64,000 nt of DNA. Source: Microbulbifer litoralis (GTDB lineage Bacteria; Pseudomonadota; Gammaproteobacteria; Pseudomonadales; Cellvibrionaceae). The notes under the pieces were generated by a model. That model ran no database searches and had not been told where the DNA came from. It worked only from the letters and a program-made list of their open reading frames with translations. Position numbers and translations under genes: made by a program. The stretch spans positions 434,001-498,000 of the forward strand of contig NZ_JALKCV010000001.1 in assembly GCF_023634065.1 (NCBI RefSeq), given 5' to 3'. The first letter of the stretch is position 1, and each line of letters starts with the position of its first letter. Shown in pieces: positions 8,342-16,538 of the stretch.

Positions 8342-9520
8342 TTACTCCGGGTAGAGCAGGTAGGGGCGGCGCTGTTGCAGGTAGTGCTGCAGCGCCGGCT
8401 GCCAGCTGCGGCGGATCTCGGCCTCGCTGTCGCCGCGCAACACGGCGAGTCGCAACGCATCGGTGCCCGCCAGCTTGTCGAAGAAATCCGCGCGGGAGAA
8501 AAACGCCTGGTCGGATTCGCCGCTACGCCGGCGCCAGTCGAGCAGGTAGGCGAGCGTAAAGCGGTCGCCGCTGTCGCCGCGACGCAGGTCGTCGCCGCGG
8601 AGCAATTCGCCGCGGTGCTTGGGGTTTTCGCTGGCGCCGGGGATGGGAATGGGTTTGAAGGAGAAGTCCCCACGGTTGTCGCCGGGGTGGCCGATCACCT
8701 GGAATGGGTAGGGCGTGCCGCGGCCAATACTGACGCTGGTGCCCTCGAACAGCCCCAGCGACGGGTAGAGGCGGATGGCGCGGTCGTTGGGCAGGTTGGG
8801 CGAGGGTTTTACCGGCAGCGAATAGCGCATCCGCTTGCGGTAGCCGGCCACCGGAATCACGCTCAGGTCGCACTGGGCACCGCCATCGAGCCAGCCCTCG
8901 CCGTTGATCATCCGCGCCAGTTCGCCCACGGTCAGGCCGTGCACCAACGGGATCGGGTGCATGCCGATAAAGCTGCGGTATTGCGGCTGCAGCACGGGGC
9001 CGTCGACGTAGTCGCCGTTGGGGTTGGGGCGGTCGAGTACCATCAGCGGTATCCCGTAATCGGCACAGGCCTGCATCAGGTAGTGCAGTGAGCTGATGTA
9101 GGTGTAAAAACGCACGCCGACGTCCTGGATATCGAACAGCAGCCAGTCGAGGCCGCGCACATCCTCGCGGGACGGCTTGTGGTTGCCGCCGTACAGGGAA
9201 ACAACCGGCAGGCCGCTGGGGCCGTCCACACCGTCGGCCACCTCGCCGCCGTTCTCGACATCGCCGCGGATACCGTGCTCCAGCGCGAAGATCCGCTCGA
9301 TATCCAGGTCCCGCTGGCGCAGGAAGTCGATCAGGTGCTGGTCGCCGACGCGCGAGGTCTGGTTGACCACCAGGCCCACGCTGTGGTTTTCCAGCAGCGG
9401 CAGGTAGCGACCGGGCTGTTCGGCGCCGGTCAGCAATTCACTGCCGGCCAGTGACGGACCAGCGGGCAGCAGCGCAATGGGCAATGCCAATAGATAGCGG
9501 AAAATTCCGGATTGATACAT
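8342..9520 (-). CDS. namZ: Exo-beta-N-acetylmuramidase NamZ (DUF1343, YbbC family, GH171)
   Basis: Releases terminal non-reducing MurNAc from peptidoglycan chains. The 392-residue protein starts with a classical Sec signal (hydrophobic LLALPIALLPAGPSLAG, cleavage near residue 25), so it acts in the periplasm or outside. Family motifs are VNQTSRVG, FALEHGIRGDVENGG (the conserved EHG(I/F)RG block with the proposed acid), DIQDVGVRFYTYISSL, DRPNPNGDYVDGPVL and GRGTPYPFQVIG. ATG 9520 is preceded by GAGGAAA. An in-frame upstream extension reads into a palindromic mobile repeat and is not used. In Bacillus subtilis namZ (ybbC) clusters with nagZ, murQ, murR and amiE; the same set is present in this window. 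The promoter seems to have been displaced by the inserted cassette upstream. Confidence 0.93.
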   Translation of the reverse strand: MYQSGIFRYLLALPIALLPAGPSLAGSELLTGAEQPGRYLPLLENHSVGLVVNQTSRVGDQHLIDFLRQRDLDIERIFALEHGIRGDVENGGEVADGVDGPSGLPVVSLYGGNHKPSREDVRGLDWLLFDIQDVGVRFYTYISSLHYLMQACADYGIPLMVLDRPNPNGDYVDGPVLQPQYRSFIGMHPIPLVHGLTVGELARMINGEGWLDGGAQCDLSVIPVAGYRKRMRYSLPVKPSPNLPNDRAIRLYPSLGLFEGTSVSIGRGTPYPFQVIGHPGDNRGDFSFKPIPIPGASENPKHRGELLRGDDLRRGDSGDRFTLAYLLDWRRRSGESDQAFFSRADFFDKLAGTDALRLAVLRGDSEAEIRRSWQPALQHYLQQRRPYLLYPE

Positions 9521-9536
9521 CTTTTTTCCTCGAGCT

Positions 9537-9696
9537 AGTGGGTCGCTTGTAAAGTTCGGTAACAAAGGAGCACAGCCAAATCGTTCAGATCAAGGCGAGA
9601 AAGCGCTGGAATAGCAGCGTTATTTCAAGCTTTCTCAACGCAGAGCTGGACGATTTGGCGAAGCGAACTGTTACTTAACTTTGCGAGCGGCCCACC
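9537..9696. mobile_element. 160-bp MITE-like palindromic element, copy 1
   Basis: Non-coding element with imperfect terminal inverted repeats of about 28 bases beginning AGTGGG(T/C)CGCTTGTAAAG. Nested inner inverted repeats (CCAAATCGTTCAG against CTGGACGATTTGG, and GAGAAAGC against GCTTTCTC) let the whole unit fold into one long hairpin. A second copy lies at 40401-40560 in the opposite orientation with only a handful of differences. The left end is preceded by CT, giving CTAG at the junction. It sits 17 bases upstream of namZ and forms the left edge of the inserted nhaC–decarboxylase region. No transposase for it was seen. Confidence 0.85.
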
Positions 9697-9726
9697 ACCT
9701 GGTGCTGATAAGGGGACCCTCGGGCG

Positions 9727-9836
9727 GCCCAGCTACCGGGGGAAGTTTGCGGGACACGCTGTGAATACATCCATGTACACTCGGGATCGACATCCATGTC
9801 TCATACGGTCCCGCAAACTTCCCCCGGTAGCTGGAC
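9727..9836. repeat. Palindromic intergenic element with 25-base perfect arms, copy A
   Basis: Arms at 9731-9755 and 9808-9832 are perfect inverted repeats (core ACCGGGGGAAGTTTGCGGGA) separated by a 52-base loop. A related element lies at 13565-13668 with the loop in the opposite orientation. Together they bracket the nhaC and decarboxylase genes. There is no open frame of note. It could act as a transcription terminator or mRNA 3' stabiliser, being about 120 bases downstream of the decarboxylase stop. Confidence 0.8.
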
Positions 9837-9881
9837 CTTCACTCCAGGCGATCGTTTTCTTTTCCGACCCCTTATTTCTCA

Positions 9882-9898
9882 ACTCAAGTTTCGGAGTT
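9882..9898 (+). repeat. 17-bp direct repeat flanking the nhaC–decarboxylase pair (left copy)
   Basis: The sequence ACTCAAGTTTCGGAGTT occurs here and again identically at 13328-13344 in the same orientation, just outside the decarboxylase and nhaC genes. A related inverted form is near 13497. It may be the trace of a target duplication or part of a dispersed palindromic family; the sequence alone does not decide. Confidence 0.55.
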
Positions 9899-9958
9899 CG
9901 ACAAGCCAGTCAATGGCACCCCCGCGCCGGTCTGCCCGGGACGTCAATGACTTGAATC

Positions 9959-11902
9959 CTACGTTATGCCCTTGCCAGCCATTCGCTGCATTTCAGCAAC
10001 ACCATCGGATTCCTCCCCCGGCGACATCACCCGCAGCGCAATCTCTCCCTGCACGCGCCGCACCCCGTGCATTTCCAGGTCCGCCCGATCAAAGACATAG
10101 GACAGGATGGCCTCGAGTATTTCCGCGGTAATTGCCTGCCCCGGCACCAGCAGCGGGATACCCGGTGGATAGGGCACCACTTCATCGCAGGCCACGCGGC
10201 CCGACAGTGTGTCGATACTCCCGCGGTTCAGCGCCAGTTTTTCGCCGCGGGCGAAATAGGCCGTGCGCGGCAGCACCGCAATTTTACTGAGTGCGGGCAG
10301 CGGCTGTGTTCCCGGCGCGCGGTTTTCGCCACCGGGGGCTGTCCCGGCCAGTTTTCCCAGCGCCTGCTTCAGGCGTAGTACCTTGCTTTCGGTGGTGCCG
10401 ATGGTGACCAGGAACGACAGGGTATTGTGGGTGTTTTTTTCCACCTGAATGCCGAATTCGCCAAACAGCTGCTGCTGGGCGCGGGGAGCCGACAGACCGG
10501 CGCAGCCGACGTCGATGGTCACCTTGGTCGGGTCCAGCCGGATACCGTCGCCGGCCAGCTCGGCACTGCAGAGGTCTTCGACCGTCAGGCAGCGGAACGG
10601 GGTGGCGTCGTGTACGAAATTGCGGATGGCTTCGGCGTACCCCAGGGTTCTCTCCAGTACCTCGAAGCCCTCGATACTCATCTGCTTGCGGGCCATGTCC
10701 AGGCTGGCAATCATGCCGTACTGCGGACTGGTGGAGGTGTGCATGTTGATATCTTCGCGGAAGCCGGCCGCGTCGAAGTCTTCCGCCGCGGCACCCACGT
10801 GGATCATGCTGGCCTGGGAGAAGGCCGACAGCATCTTGTGGGTCGACTGGGTCACGAAGTCGGCACCGCACTCCAGGGCAGTGGGCCGCAGTTGCGGGTG
10901 GAAGCGGCCGTGGGCGTACCAGGCCTCGTCGATCAGTACCGCGATGCCGCGGCTGTGGGCGCGCTCGATAATCGGCTTGAGGTCGTAGCGCAGGCCGTCG
11001 TAGGTGCAGGAGGTGAGCACCAGCATACGCGCGGACGGGTTGGCGTCGATGGCGGCGAAGATATCCGCCCTGGCCACCGGCCCGTAGATGCCGTAGTGCC
11101 GGTTGACCGAGGATTCCAGGTAAACCGGCAGCGCGCCGGTCATGACCGCGGCGTGGTGGACGGATTTGTGGCAGTTGCGGTCCACGATCACGCGGTCGCC
11201 ATTGCGCAGCAGATGCTGCAGTACGATTTTGTTGGAGGTGGAGGTGCCGTTGGTAATGAAATAGCTGTGGCGGGCACCGAAAGTGTCGGCGGCCATCTGC
11301 TGTGCCTGCCGGATCACACTGACGGGCTCCAGCAGCGAGTCGAGCATTTTCACGCTGACGGACAGGTCGGTATTGAAAATATGCTCGCCCATAAAGCGGT
11401 AGAAATCCGACAGCCAGGGGCTGGCGCTGAGGCTGTCACCGCTGGAGTGGCCCGGCGTGTGCCAGGAGTCGCGCGCGGCGTAGACGTATTCTTTCAGCGC
11501 ATCGGCAAACGGCGTGGCCGTGCGCTGCAGCAGGATGCGGCGCAGTGTGCGATAGACGACACCGTAGTTGGGTTCGGCGCGGGAGACGATACATTCAAAG
11601 GCGTGGGGCTGCGCCGGGATCGCACCGGTGGTCAGCAGGGCGCAGTCGATTTCGGCGCGCTGGCTTTTTATCGCACGGTGGCATTCCGCCAGCGCCTCTT
11701 CCCCCAGGCTGCCTTCGTCCAGGGCCACCAGTTGGGTGGCCCCCCGCCGCAGGAAACCGTCCAGGCCGGCGATGCCGGTCTGGAAAAATTCCAGCCGCAC
11801 GGGCGCGTCGCCATCGCTGTCGGCGGCCTGGGCCAGCTCGGCGACCCAGCGTTCGCCGAACGGCGCATCTTCGGTGACCAGTACCAGGCTGCAATACCGC
11901 AT
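9959..11902 (-). CDS. PLP-dependent Orn/Lys/Arg decarboxylase-family protein
   Basis: Fold-type I amino acid decarboxylase of 647 residues, shorter than the 710-750 usual for SpeC, CadA or AdiA. The N-terminal receiver-like wing domain spans roughly residues 1-130 and the PLP domain follows. DSWHTPGHSSGDSL, FITNGTSTSNKIVLQHLL, VDRNCHKSVHHAAVMTGA and LIDEAWYAHGRFHP are recognisable. STHKMLSAFSQASMIH carries the PLP-binding lysine. It lies 11 bases after nhaC and is surely in its operon. The substrate (lysine, ornithine, arginine or possibly diaminopimelate) cannot be told from the sequence. The pair is bracketed by repeats and may be a recent insertion rather than part of the murein pathway. 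Confidence 0.88.
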   Translation of the reverse strand: MRYCSLVLVTEDAPFGERWVAELAQAADSDGDAPVRLEFFQTGIAGLDGFLRRGATQLVALDEGSLGEEALAECHRAIKSQRAEIDCALLTTGAIPAQPHAFECIVSRAEPNYGVVYRTLRRILLQRTATPFADALKEYVYAARDSWHTPGHSSGDSLSASPWLSDFYRFMGEHIFNTDLSVSVKMLDSLLEPVSVIRQAQQMAADTFGARHSYFITNGTSTSNKIVLQHLLRNGDRVIVDRNCHKSVHHAAVMTGALPVYLESSVNRHYGIYGPVARADIFAAIDANPSARMLVLTSCTYDGLRYDLKPIIERAHSRGIAVLIDEAWYAHGRFHPQLRPTALECGADFVTQSTHKMLSAFSQASMIHVGAAAEDFDAAGFREDINMHTSTSPQYGMIASLDMARKQMSIEGFEVLERTLGYAEAIRNFVHDATPFRCLTVEDLCSAELAGDGIRLDPTKVTIDVGCAGLSAPRAQQQLFGEFGIQVEKNTHNTLSFLVTIGTTESKVLRLKQALGKLAGTAPGGENRAPGTQPLPALSKIAVLPRTAYFARGEKLALNRGSIDTLSGRVACDEVVPYPPGIPLLVPGQAITAEILEAILSYVFDRADLEMHGVRRVQGEIALRVMSPGEESDGVAEMQRMAGKGIT

Positions 11903-11913
11903 CGATATCTCCC

Positions 11914-13308
11914 CTAAAACAGGAACAGGCCCAGCGCGACAAACCCGATCGCGCTGATGGCGCCGGCGCGCAGGGCGTAGGGCAGCTGGGTTCGCACATG
12001 CTCGATATGCTCGGTGCCGGAGGCGAGCGAGGAGACGATGGTGGTATCGGAAATCGGCGAGGCGTGGTCGCCGAAGATACCGCCGGACAGTACCGCGGCC
12101 ACAAACAGCGCCGGCTCGGCACCCAGCGCCGATGCCACCGGGATGGCGATCGGCAGCATGATCGAGAAGGTGCCCCAGCTGGAGCCGACGGAAAAGGCGA
12201 TCACACCTGAGACCAGGAAAATCACCAGAGGCAGCAGCGCCAGCGGAATGCTGTCGCCCACCATGCCGGCGACGTACTCACCGGTTCCCAGCGCCTTGGA
12301 CACGCCGCCGAGTGCCAGCGCCAGCACCAGGATCACGGCCAACGGCAACATGCGCCCCGCCCCTTCCATCCAGGTGTGGCTGAGTTCGTCCAGGGTCATG
12401 ATGCGCTGCATCAATACCAGAATGGATACCGCGGCCAGCGCCGACAGCGAGGCCCAGAGCACGGAAGTGGAACCGGAACCGGCAAACAGCTCGCCGTCGC
12501 CGGTGATCCACAGACCCGCCGGCATCGCCAGTATCAGCACCAGCACCGGCAACAGCATATTGACCAGCCGCGGCCTGGCCCTGCGGTGTTCCTCTGTGTG
12601 CGCGGCAAACTCGATACCGTCCGGGTCGCCGGCCGCAGTGCGCGCTTCCGCCGCCGCCATGGGGCCGGGGTTGTAGTTTTTCTGGATGGTAAACGCGGTC
12701 AGGGCGACGGCGCAGATTGCGTAGAGATTCAGCGGGATGCTGGCCAGCAGCACGGACAGTGGATTGCTCACGCCCAGTCCGTCGAGCAGGCCCAGGTTGA
12801 ACGCGCCCCAGGCGTTGAGCGGAATCAGCATGCAGATGGGGGCGGAGGTGGAGTCGATGATGTAGGCGAGTTTTTCACGGGAAATCCGGAAGCGATCAAA
12901 CAGCGGTCGCGAAACCGTGCCGGCCACCAGTACGGTGATATTGGATTCGATAAAGATGACAATGCCCACCAGCCAGGCCATCCACTGCGCGCGCCTGCCG
13001 TTGGTCACCCAGCGGCTGCGCTCCAGGAACTGGACAAAACCACTCACCGCACCGCAGCGCTCCAGGGTCACGATAAACGCGCCGATCACCAGCGTGAACA
13101 CCACCACCCGCGCGTCGCCGGCATTTGCCAGCACCGCCAGCACGCCGTCCAGCGCCTCGGCCAGCGAGGGGAAAAAACCCGAGCCATTGAGCAGGAAAAA
13201 ACCCAGCCAGATACCGGCAAACAGCGCCAGGTATACCTGCCGTGTGAGCAGTGCCAGGCCGATGGCAAGAAAGGGGGGTAACAGGGTAATCCAGGTTAAA
13301 TCATTCAT
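11914..13308 (-). CDS. NhaC-family Na+/H+ antiporter or exchanger
   Basis: Polytopic inner-membrane protein of 464 residues with about eleven hydrophobic segments. The C-terminal signature LSGGIFGDHASPISDTTIVS is the strongest family mark of the NhaC family, which includes Na+/H+ antiporters and the malate-H+/lactate-Na+ exchanger MleN. The central stretch around residues 215-245 is a charged cytoplasmic loop. It is the first gene of a two-gene transcript with the decarboxylase; together they could form an amino-acid decarboxylation/pH-homeostasis unit. A lactate-linked role is possible given the lactate-yielding neighbours, but nothing in the sequence requires it. Confidence 0.88.
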   Translation of the reverse strand: MNDLTWITLLPPFLAIGLALLTRQVYLALFAGIWLGFFLLNGSGFFPSLAEALDGVLAVLANAGDARVVVFTLVIGAFIVTLERCGAVSGFVQFLERSRWVTNGRRAQWMAWLVGIVIFIESNITVLVAGTVSRPLFDRFRISREKLAYIIDSTSAPICMLIPLNAWGAFNLGLLDGLGVSNPLSVLLASIPLNLYAICAVALTAFTIQKNYNPGPMAAAEARTAAGDPDGIEFAAHTEEHRRARPRLVNMLLPVLVLILAMPAGLWITGDGELFAGSGSTSVLWASLSALAAVSILVLMQRIMTLDELSHTWMEGAGRMLPLAVILVLALALGGVSKALGTGEYVAGMVGDSIPLALLPLVIFLVSGVIAFSVGSSWGTFSIMLPIAIPVASALGAEPALFVAAVLSGGIFGDHASPISDTTIVSSLASGTEHIEHVRTQLPYALRAGAISAIGFVALGLFLF

Positions 13309-13327
13309 ACGGCTTTTATTGGTTATT

Positions 13328-13344
13328 ACTCAAGTTTCGGAGTT
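13328..13344 (+). repeat. 17-bp direct repeat flanking the nhaC–decarboxylase pair (right copy)
   Basis: Identical and in the same orientation to 9882-9898. It starts 20 bases upstream of the nhaC start codon and merges into the palindromic element that follows. Confidence 0.55.
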
Positions 13345-13508
13345 GGAGACGGCATAAGCCGGGACGGGTACGCCCTTCTGGGACTGTCTGCGAGAGGGAC
13401 CTCGCGGACAAGCCTACAGGGATGTATTCACGGCGGGGGCGCCTAGCCGTGTCCCAGAAGGGCGTACCCCGTCCCGGCTCCCTGAACTGAACCGCGAAAC
13501 CTGAGTTA
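13345..13508. repeat. Palindromic intergenic element with a different arm sequence
   Basis: Arms at 13358-13384 and 13451-13477 pair over about 26 bases with one indel (core GGGTACGCCC against GGGCGTACCC). The loop contains TACAGGGATGTATTCAC, also present in modified form in the element at 13565-13668. An outer inverted pair (CAAGTTTCGG against CCGCGAAACCTG) extends the palindrome. It lies in the putative promoter region of nhaC. No coding frame is seen. Confidence 0.75.
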
Positions 13509-13564
13509 TCATTGAGCAGCGACAACGGGCAGCTTGTTGCGAATAAGAAAGACAGGTGGCGGCC

Positions 13565-13668
13565 CTGATACCGGGGGAAGTTTGCGGGACCGTATGAGAC
13601 AGGGATGTCGATTACGAGCGTACAGGGAAGTATTTACAGCGTGTCCCGCAAACTTCCCCCGGTAGCAG
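13565..13668. repeat. Palindromic intergenic element, copy B (loop inverted relative to copy A)
   Basis: Arms at 13569-13590 and 13643-13664 are identical in core to the element at 9731-9832. The 52-base loop matches copy A only after reverse complementation, with roughly eight mismatches. It lies about 100 bases downstream of the ldcA stop codon, and the rest of 13669-13768 holds nothing recognisable beyond AT-rich sequence. Confidence 0.8.
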
Positions 13669-13768
13669 GGCCTTCGCATCTCACTCATATTTTCTTTTCC
13701 GTTAGAGTCGCACGTTTATTGATACCATGCTCCCTTAATTAACCCGAAATTAACCCGCAAGCCCATCT

Positions 13769-14812
13769 TCAACGAACCACCGGCTCGAGCAATCTCAAAC
13801 TGCCGGCATCGCCATCCAGCTCCGCCATGGCCCCCACGGGCACCACCGTCTGGTCCTCGACATGACCGATCATCAGGCCGCGCACCACCGGCACTTCCAG
13901 ACCGGCGCAGCGCTCGCGCAGCACATGCTCGATACTGAAACTGTTGCCGTCGACATCCGCCTCGGTAAACTTGCCGAAAGCGATGCCCGCCACCTGCTCC
14001 AGTTTGCCCGCCAGCCACAGCTGCGTCAGCATCCGGTCGATGCGATACGGCGCCTCGCCGACATCTTCCAGGAACAACAGCTTATCGCGGAAATCCGGTT
14101 CAAACGGTGTACCCAACAGGCTGCATACCAGTGTCAGGTTGCCGCCGATCAGGCGGCCGCGTGCGCGACCGCCGCGGAAACGGGTAATGCGGTTTTCGCG
14201 CTCCACCTTTCCGGGGCGCGTCTCGAACGGCGGCGGCGCGCCGATCCCGGCCGGCGACTGTCCGCGCACCAGCACCTTCCGGAATTCCTCCAGCGTGTAG
14301 TCGGTAAAATTCTGCGCGGCGATGGGGCCGTGGAAAGTGATCATGCCGCTGCGCTGTGAAATCGCATTCAGCAGCGCGGTGATATCGCTGTAGCCCAGCA
14401 GCACCTTGGGATTCTCGCGGATGCTGTCGTAATCGAGCATCGGCAGTATCCGCGGTGTGCCGTAGCCGCCGCGCAGGCAGAAGACCGCATCGACACTGCG
14501 GTCGGCAAACATGGCGTTGATATCCTGCGCCCGCGCGGCGTCCGGCCCGGCCAGGTACTGGCTGCGCCGGTAGAGATGCTCCCCTTCCTTGACCTGGAAA
14601 CCGAGGGACTTCACCACGTCGATGGCGAAGCGGATATCCTCGTTTTCCCACACGTTGCTGGCCGGCGTCACCAGCCCCACGGTCATGCCCCGCTCGAGGC
14701 GCCGTGGCAACCGCAGCTCGCCGGTGGAGGGAGCGGCGGCAGCGCCGGAGGCCGCCAGGCCACCGAGCAGCGGCGCGGCCACCAGGCCCTTGATCAGGTC
14801 GCGTCTGTTCAT
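13769..14812 (-). CDS. Tat-exported LD-carboxypeptidase (peptidase family S66, LdcA-like)
   Basis: Removes the terminal D-alanine from L,D-linked murein tetrapeptides. The 347-residue protein begins MNRRDLIKGLVAAPLLGG, a twin-arginine signal with a hydrophobic AASGAAAA end, so it is predicted periplasmic; classical LdcA is cytosolic. S66 motifs are LRGGYGTPRILPMLDYD, GYSDITALLNAISQRSG with the nucleophilic serine, LIGGNLTLVCSLLGTP, KLLFLEDVGEAPYRIDRML with the glutamate, and VVRGLMIGHVEDQ with the histidine of the Ser-His-Glu triad. Its ATG overlaps the stop of the upstream serine hydrolase (14809-14812). Before the inserted cassette it probably continued into namZ. Confidence 0.92.
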   Translation of the reverse strand: MNRRDLIKGLVAAPLLGGLAASGAAAAPSTGELRLPRRLERGMTVGLVTPASNVWENEDIRFAIDVVKSLGFQVKEGEHLYRRSQYLAGPDAARAQDINAMFADRSVDAVFCLRGGYGTPRILPMLDYDSIRENPKVLLGYSDITALLNAISQRSGMITFHGPIAAQNFTDYTLEEFRKVLVRGQSPAGIGAPPPFETRPGKVERENRITRFRGGRARGRLIGGNLTLVCSLLGTPFEPDFRDKLLFLEDVGEAPYRIDRMLTQLWLAGKLEQVAGIAFGKFTEADVDGNSFSIEHVLRERCAGLEVPVVRGLMIGHVEDQTVVPVGAMAELDGDAGSLRLLEPVVR

Positions 14813-16368
14813 TGTTGCTCCTCGCCGCCGACCCGCTCGAAGCGCAGGTCGGGAAAATCGTAACTGAAATCGACGCCGCGGGATTGCGGCTGCATGGTCA
14901 GTATCAGGGTACCGGTTTCGTCCCGCTCGGCCATCAGCCAGGCGTCCGCCTGCAGGCTGCGGTCGTCCCAGCGCAGGCTCCAGACACCCGGTGCCGCCAT
15001 TTCCAGTCCGCCCGCCAGCCGCGGCGACTTCAGCGAGCGCCAGCGCAGTTCGCCGCTGTCGCCCTCGATCCGGATCGGGCCGAACCAAGGATCGCGGTAG
15101 CGGCCCGGCAGGTCGCGCGCGGCCACCGCGGAGTCGATCTGCGGCGGCGGGTAGTGTTCCGGCTCCAGCGGTTCGGCTGCGCCGCCGTACAGCTCCTGGA
15201 AGTACGCCAGCCAGTCGCGCGGTTCCGCCCCCAGGTAGGGTTTCAGCAGGCCGTAGATCAGCGACTGCCGGGCGACACCGGCACTGCGGTTCATCAGCAC
15301 CACCAGCGCCAGGTCCTTCTCCGGCACCACCGCCGCCCAGGCGTACATGCCGGACAGGGAACCGGTGTGATGGATAACCCGCAGGCCGTGCATGTCCTGC
15401 ACGCGCCAGCCCAGTGCATAGGCGTAGAAGTGGCCGGCATCGCGCCGTGCGCGCTCGTCGGACATCGGCATCAGCGTGACCGGTTTCCACAGGCGATCGC
15501 GGCTCTCCTCGGAGAAGATGCGCTCGCCATCGGGCGTCACGCCGCCGGCCAGCAGGGTGCGCAGCCAGCGCAGCATATCGCCGGCGCTGCAGTGCATGCC
15601 GCCGGCCGCCGCCAGTACGATCGGCTGGTCGCCGGCGAGGTTGGGCGTATCCACCACCAGCCGGTTGTTTTCGAGCCGGTGGGGGTCGGCGAGGTTGTCG
15701 CGGGCCGTTTCCGGCACCGGTCCGGCGTAGCAGTGCCGCAGGCCGAGCCTGGCCAGCAGGTGTTCCTGCACAAAGTCTTCGTAGGATTGCCCGGAAACCG
15801 CGGCGATCAGTTCGCCGGCAACAATGTAGAGGAGATTGTCGTAGGCGTAGTCTGCGCGGAATTTCTTCGTCACCGGCAGGTACTTGAGCCCGGCCAGCAC
15901 GTCCGCGCGGGTGAACTGATTCGGCTGCGGCCACAGCATCAGGTCGCCGGCCCCGGCACCGAGGCCGGAGCGGTGGGTGAGCAGGTCCTCGACGCGAAAC
16001 TCGCGCGTGATCCAGGGGTCGCCCAGCTGGAATTCCGGCAGGTAGTCGACCACCCGGCTGTCCCACTGCAGCCTGCCCTCTTCCACCAGCAGCGCCAGCG
16101 CGGCGGTGGTAAAGGCCTTGGTGGTGGAGGCCAGCTTGAACAGCGTCTGCGGGTCGACCGGGCGGGGATTGTCCACATTGGTGACCCCGAAACCACGCAA
16201 CAGCACCGGCTCCCCGCGCTGCCAGATGCCCACGGCGGCGCCGGGCACCCGCTCCTCCTGCAGCACCCGGGCGACCAGGGACGCGGCGTCTTCCCCGGCG
16301 GGTTCCGCCGGCCCGGAGCAGGCGGCCAGCAACAGCACCGCAGATATGGCGAGAATTTGCGTTCGCAT
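14809..16368 (-). CDS. Lipoprotein serine hydrolase of the beta-lactamase/S12 family (AmiE/PBP4*-like)
   Basis: Penicillin-recognising-fold hydrolase of 519 residues. It starts MRTQILAISAVLLLAACSG, a lipobox with the lipidated cysteine near residue 18, so it is membrane anchored outside the cytoplasm. The active-site triad is visible: SxxK in KLASTTKAFTTAAL near residue 75, a YxN-type element in DYAYDNLLY, and HTG in VIHHTGSLSGM near residue 335. A C-terminal beta-rich extension of about 120 residues follows the catalytic domain. In the B. subtilis murein cluster the same family supplies AmiE, an N-acetylmuramyl-L-alanine amidase, which is one possible activity; DD-peptidase or esterase are others. 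It heads the ldcA transcript, with candidate operators at 16462-16506. Confidence 0.85.
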   Translation of the reverse strand: MRTQILAISAVLLLAACSGPAEPAGEDAASLVARVLQEERVPGAAVGIWQRGEPVLLRGFGVTNVDNPRPVDPQTLFKLASTTKAFTTAALALLVEEGRLQWDSRVVDYLPEFQLGDPWITREFRVEDLLTHRSGLGAGAGDLMLWPQPNQFTRADVLAGLKYLPVTKKFRADYAYDNLLYIVAGELIAAVSGQSYEDFVQEHLLARLGLRHCYAGPVPETARDNLADPHRLENNRLVVDTPNLAGDQPIVLAAAGGMHCSAGDMLRWLRTLLAGGVTPDGERIFSEESRDRLWKPVTLMPMSDERARRDAGHFYAYALGWRVQDMHGLRVIHHTGSLSGMYAWAAVVPEKDLALVVLMNRSAGVARQSLIYGLLKPYLGAEPRDWLAYFQELYGGAAEPLEPEHYPPPQIDSAVAARDLPGRYRDPWFGPIRIEGDSGELRWRSLKSPRLAGGLEMAAPGVWSLRWDDRSLQADAWLMAERDETGTLILTMQPQSRGVDFSYDFPDLRFERVGGEEQQ

Positions 16369-16461
16369 TCTGTTGCCCCCTGTAAAGCCTCTGCCGGGCC
16401 GTTTATGCTGTTGCCGCAAGCGGGCGCCGCTACAGCACCACTTGACGGAAGTGACCATTCA

Positions 16462-16474
16462 GAATAATTTATCA
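16462..16474. promoter_or_regulatory. Candidate MurR operator, imperfect (GAATA-N3-TATCA)
   Basis: Eight of ten positions match the palindrome GAATA-N3-TATTC. It lies in the AT-rich gap between the divergent serine hydrolase and transglutaminase-like genes, with a partner site 32 bases away (centre to centre), about three helical turns. Confidence 0.45.
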
Positions 16475-16493
16475 ATACAGGAATATCGTGTAA

Positions 16494-16506
16494 ATATAAA
16501 TTATTC
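16494..16506. promoter_or_regulatory. Candidate MurR operator, imperfect (ATATA-N3-TATTC)
   Basis: Eight of ten positions match GAATA-N3-TATTC. Together with 16462-16474 it could control both divergent transcripts. The whole segment 16458-16515 is strikingly AT-rich for this genome. Confidence 0.45.
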
Positions 16507-16538
16507 TAAAACGTCGATAAAAACTTCCGGAGCCCGCC

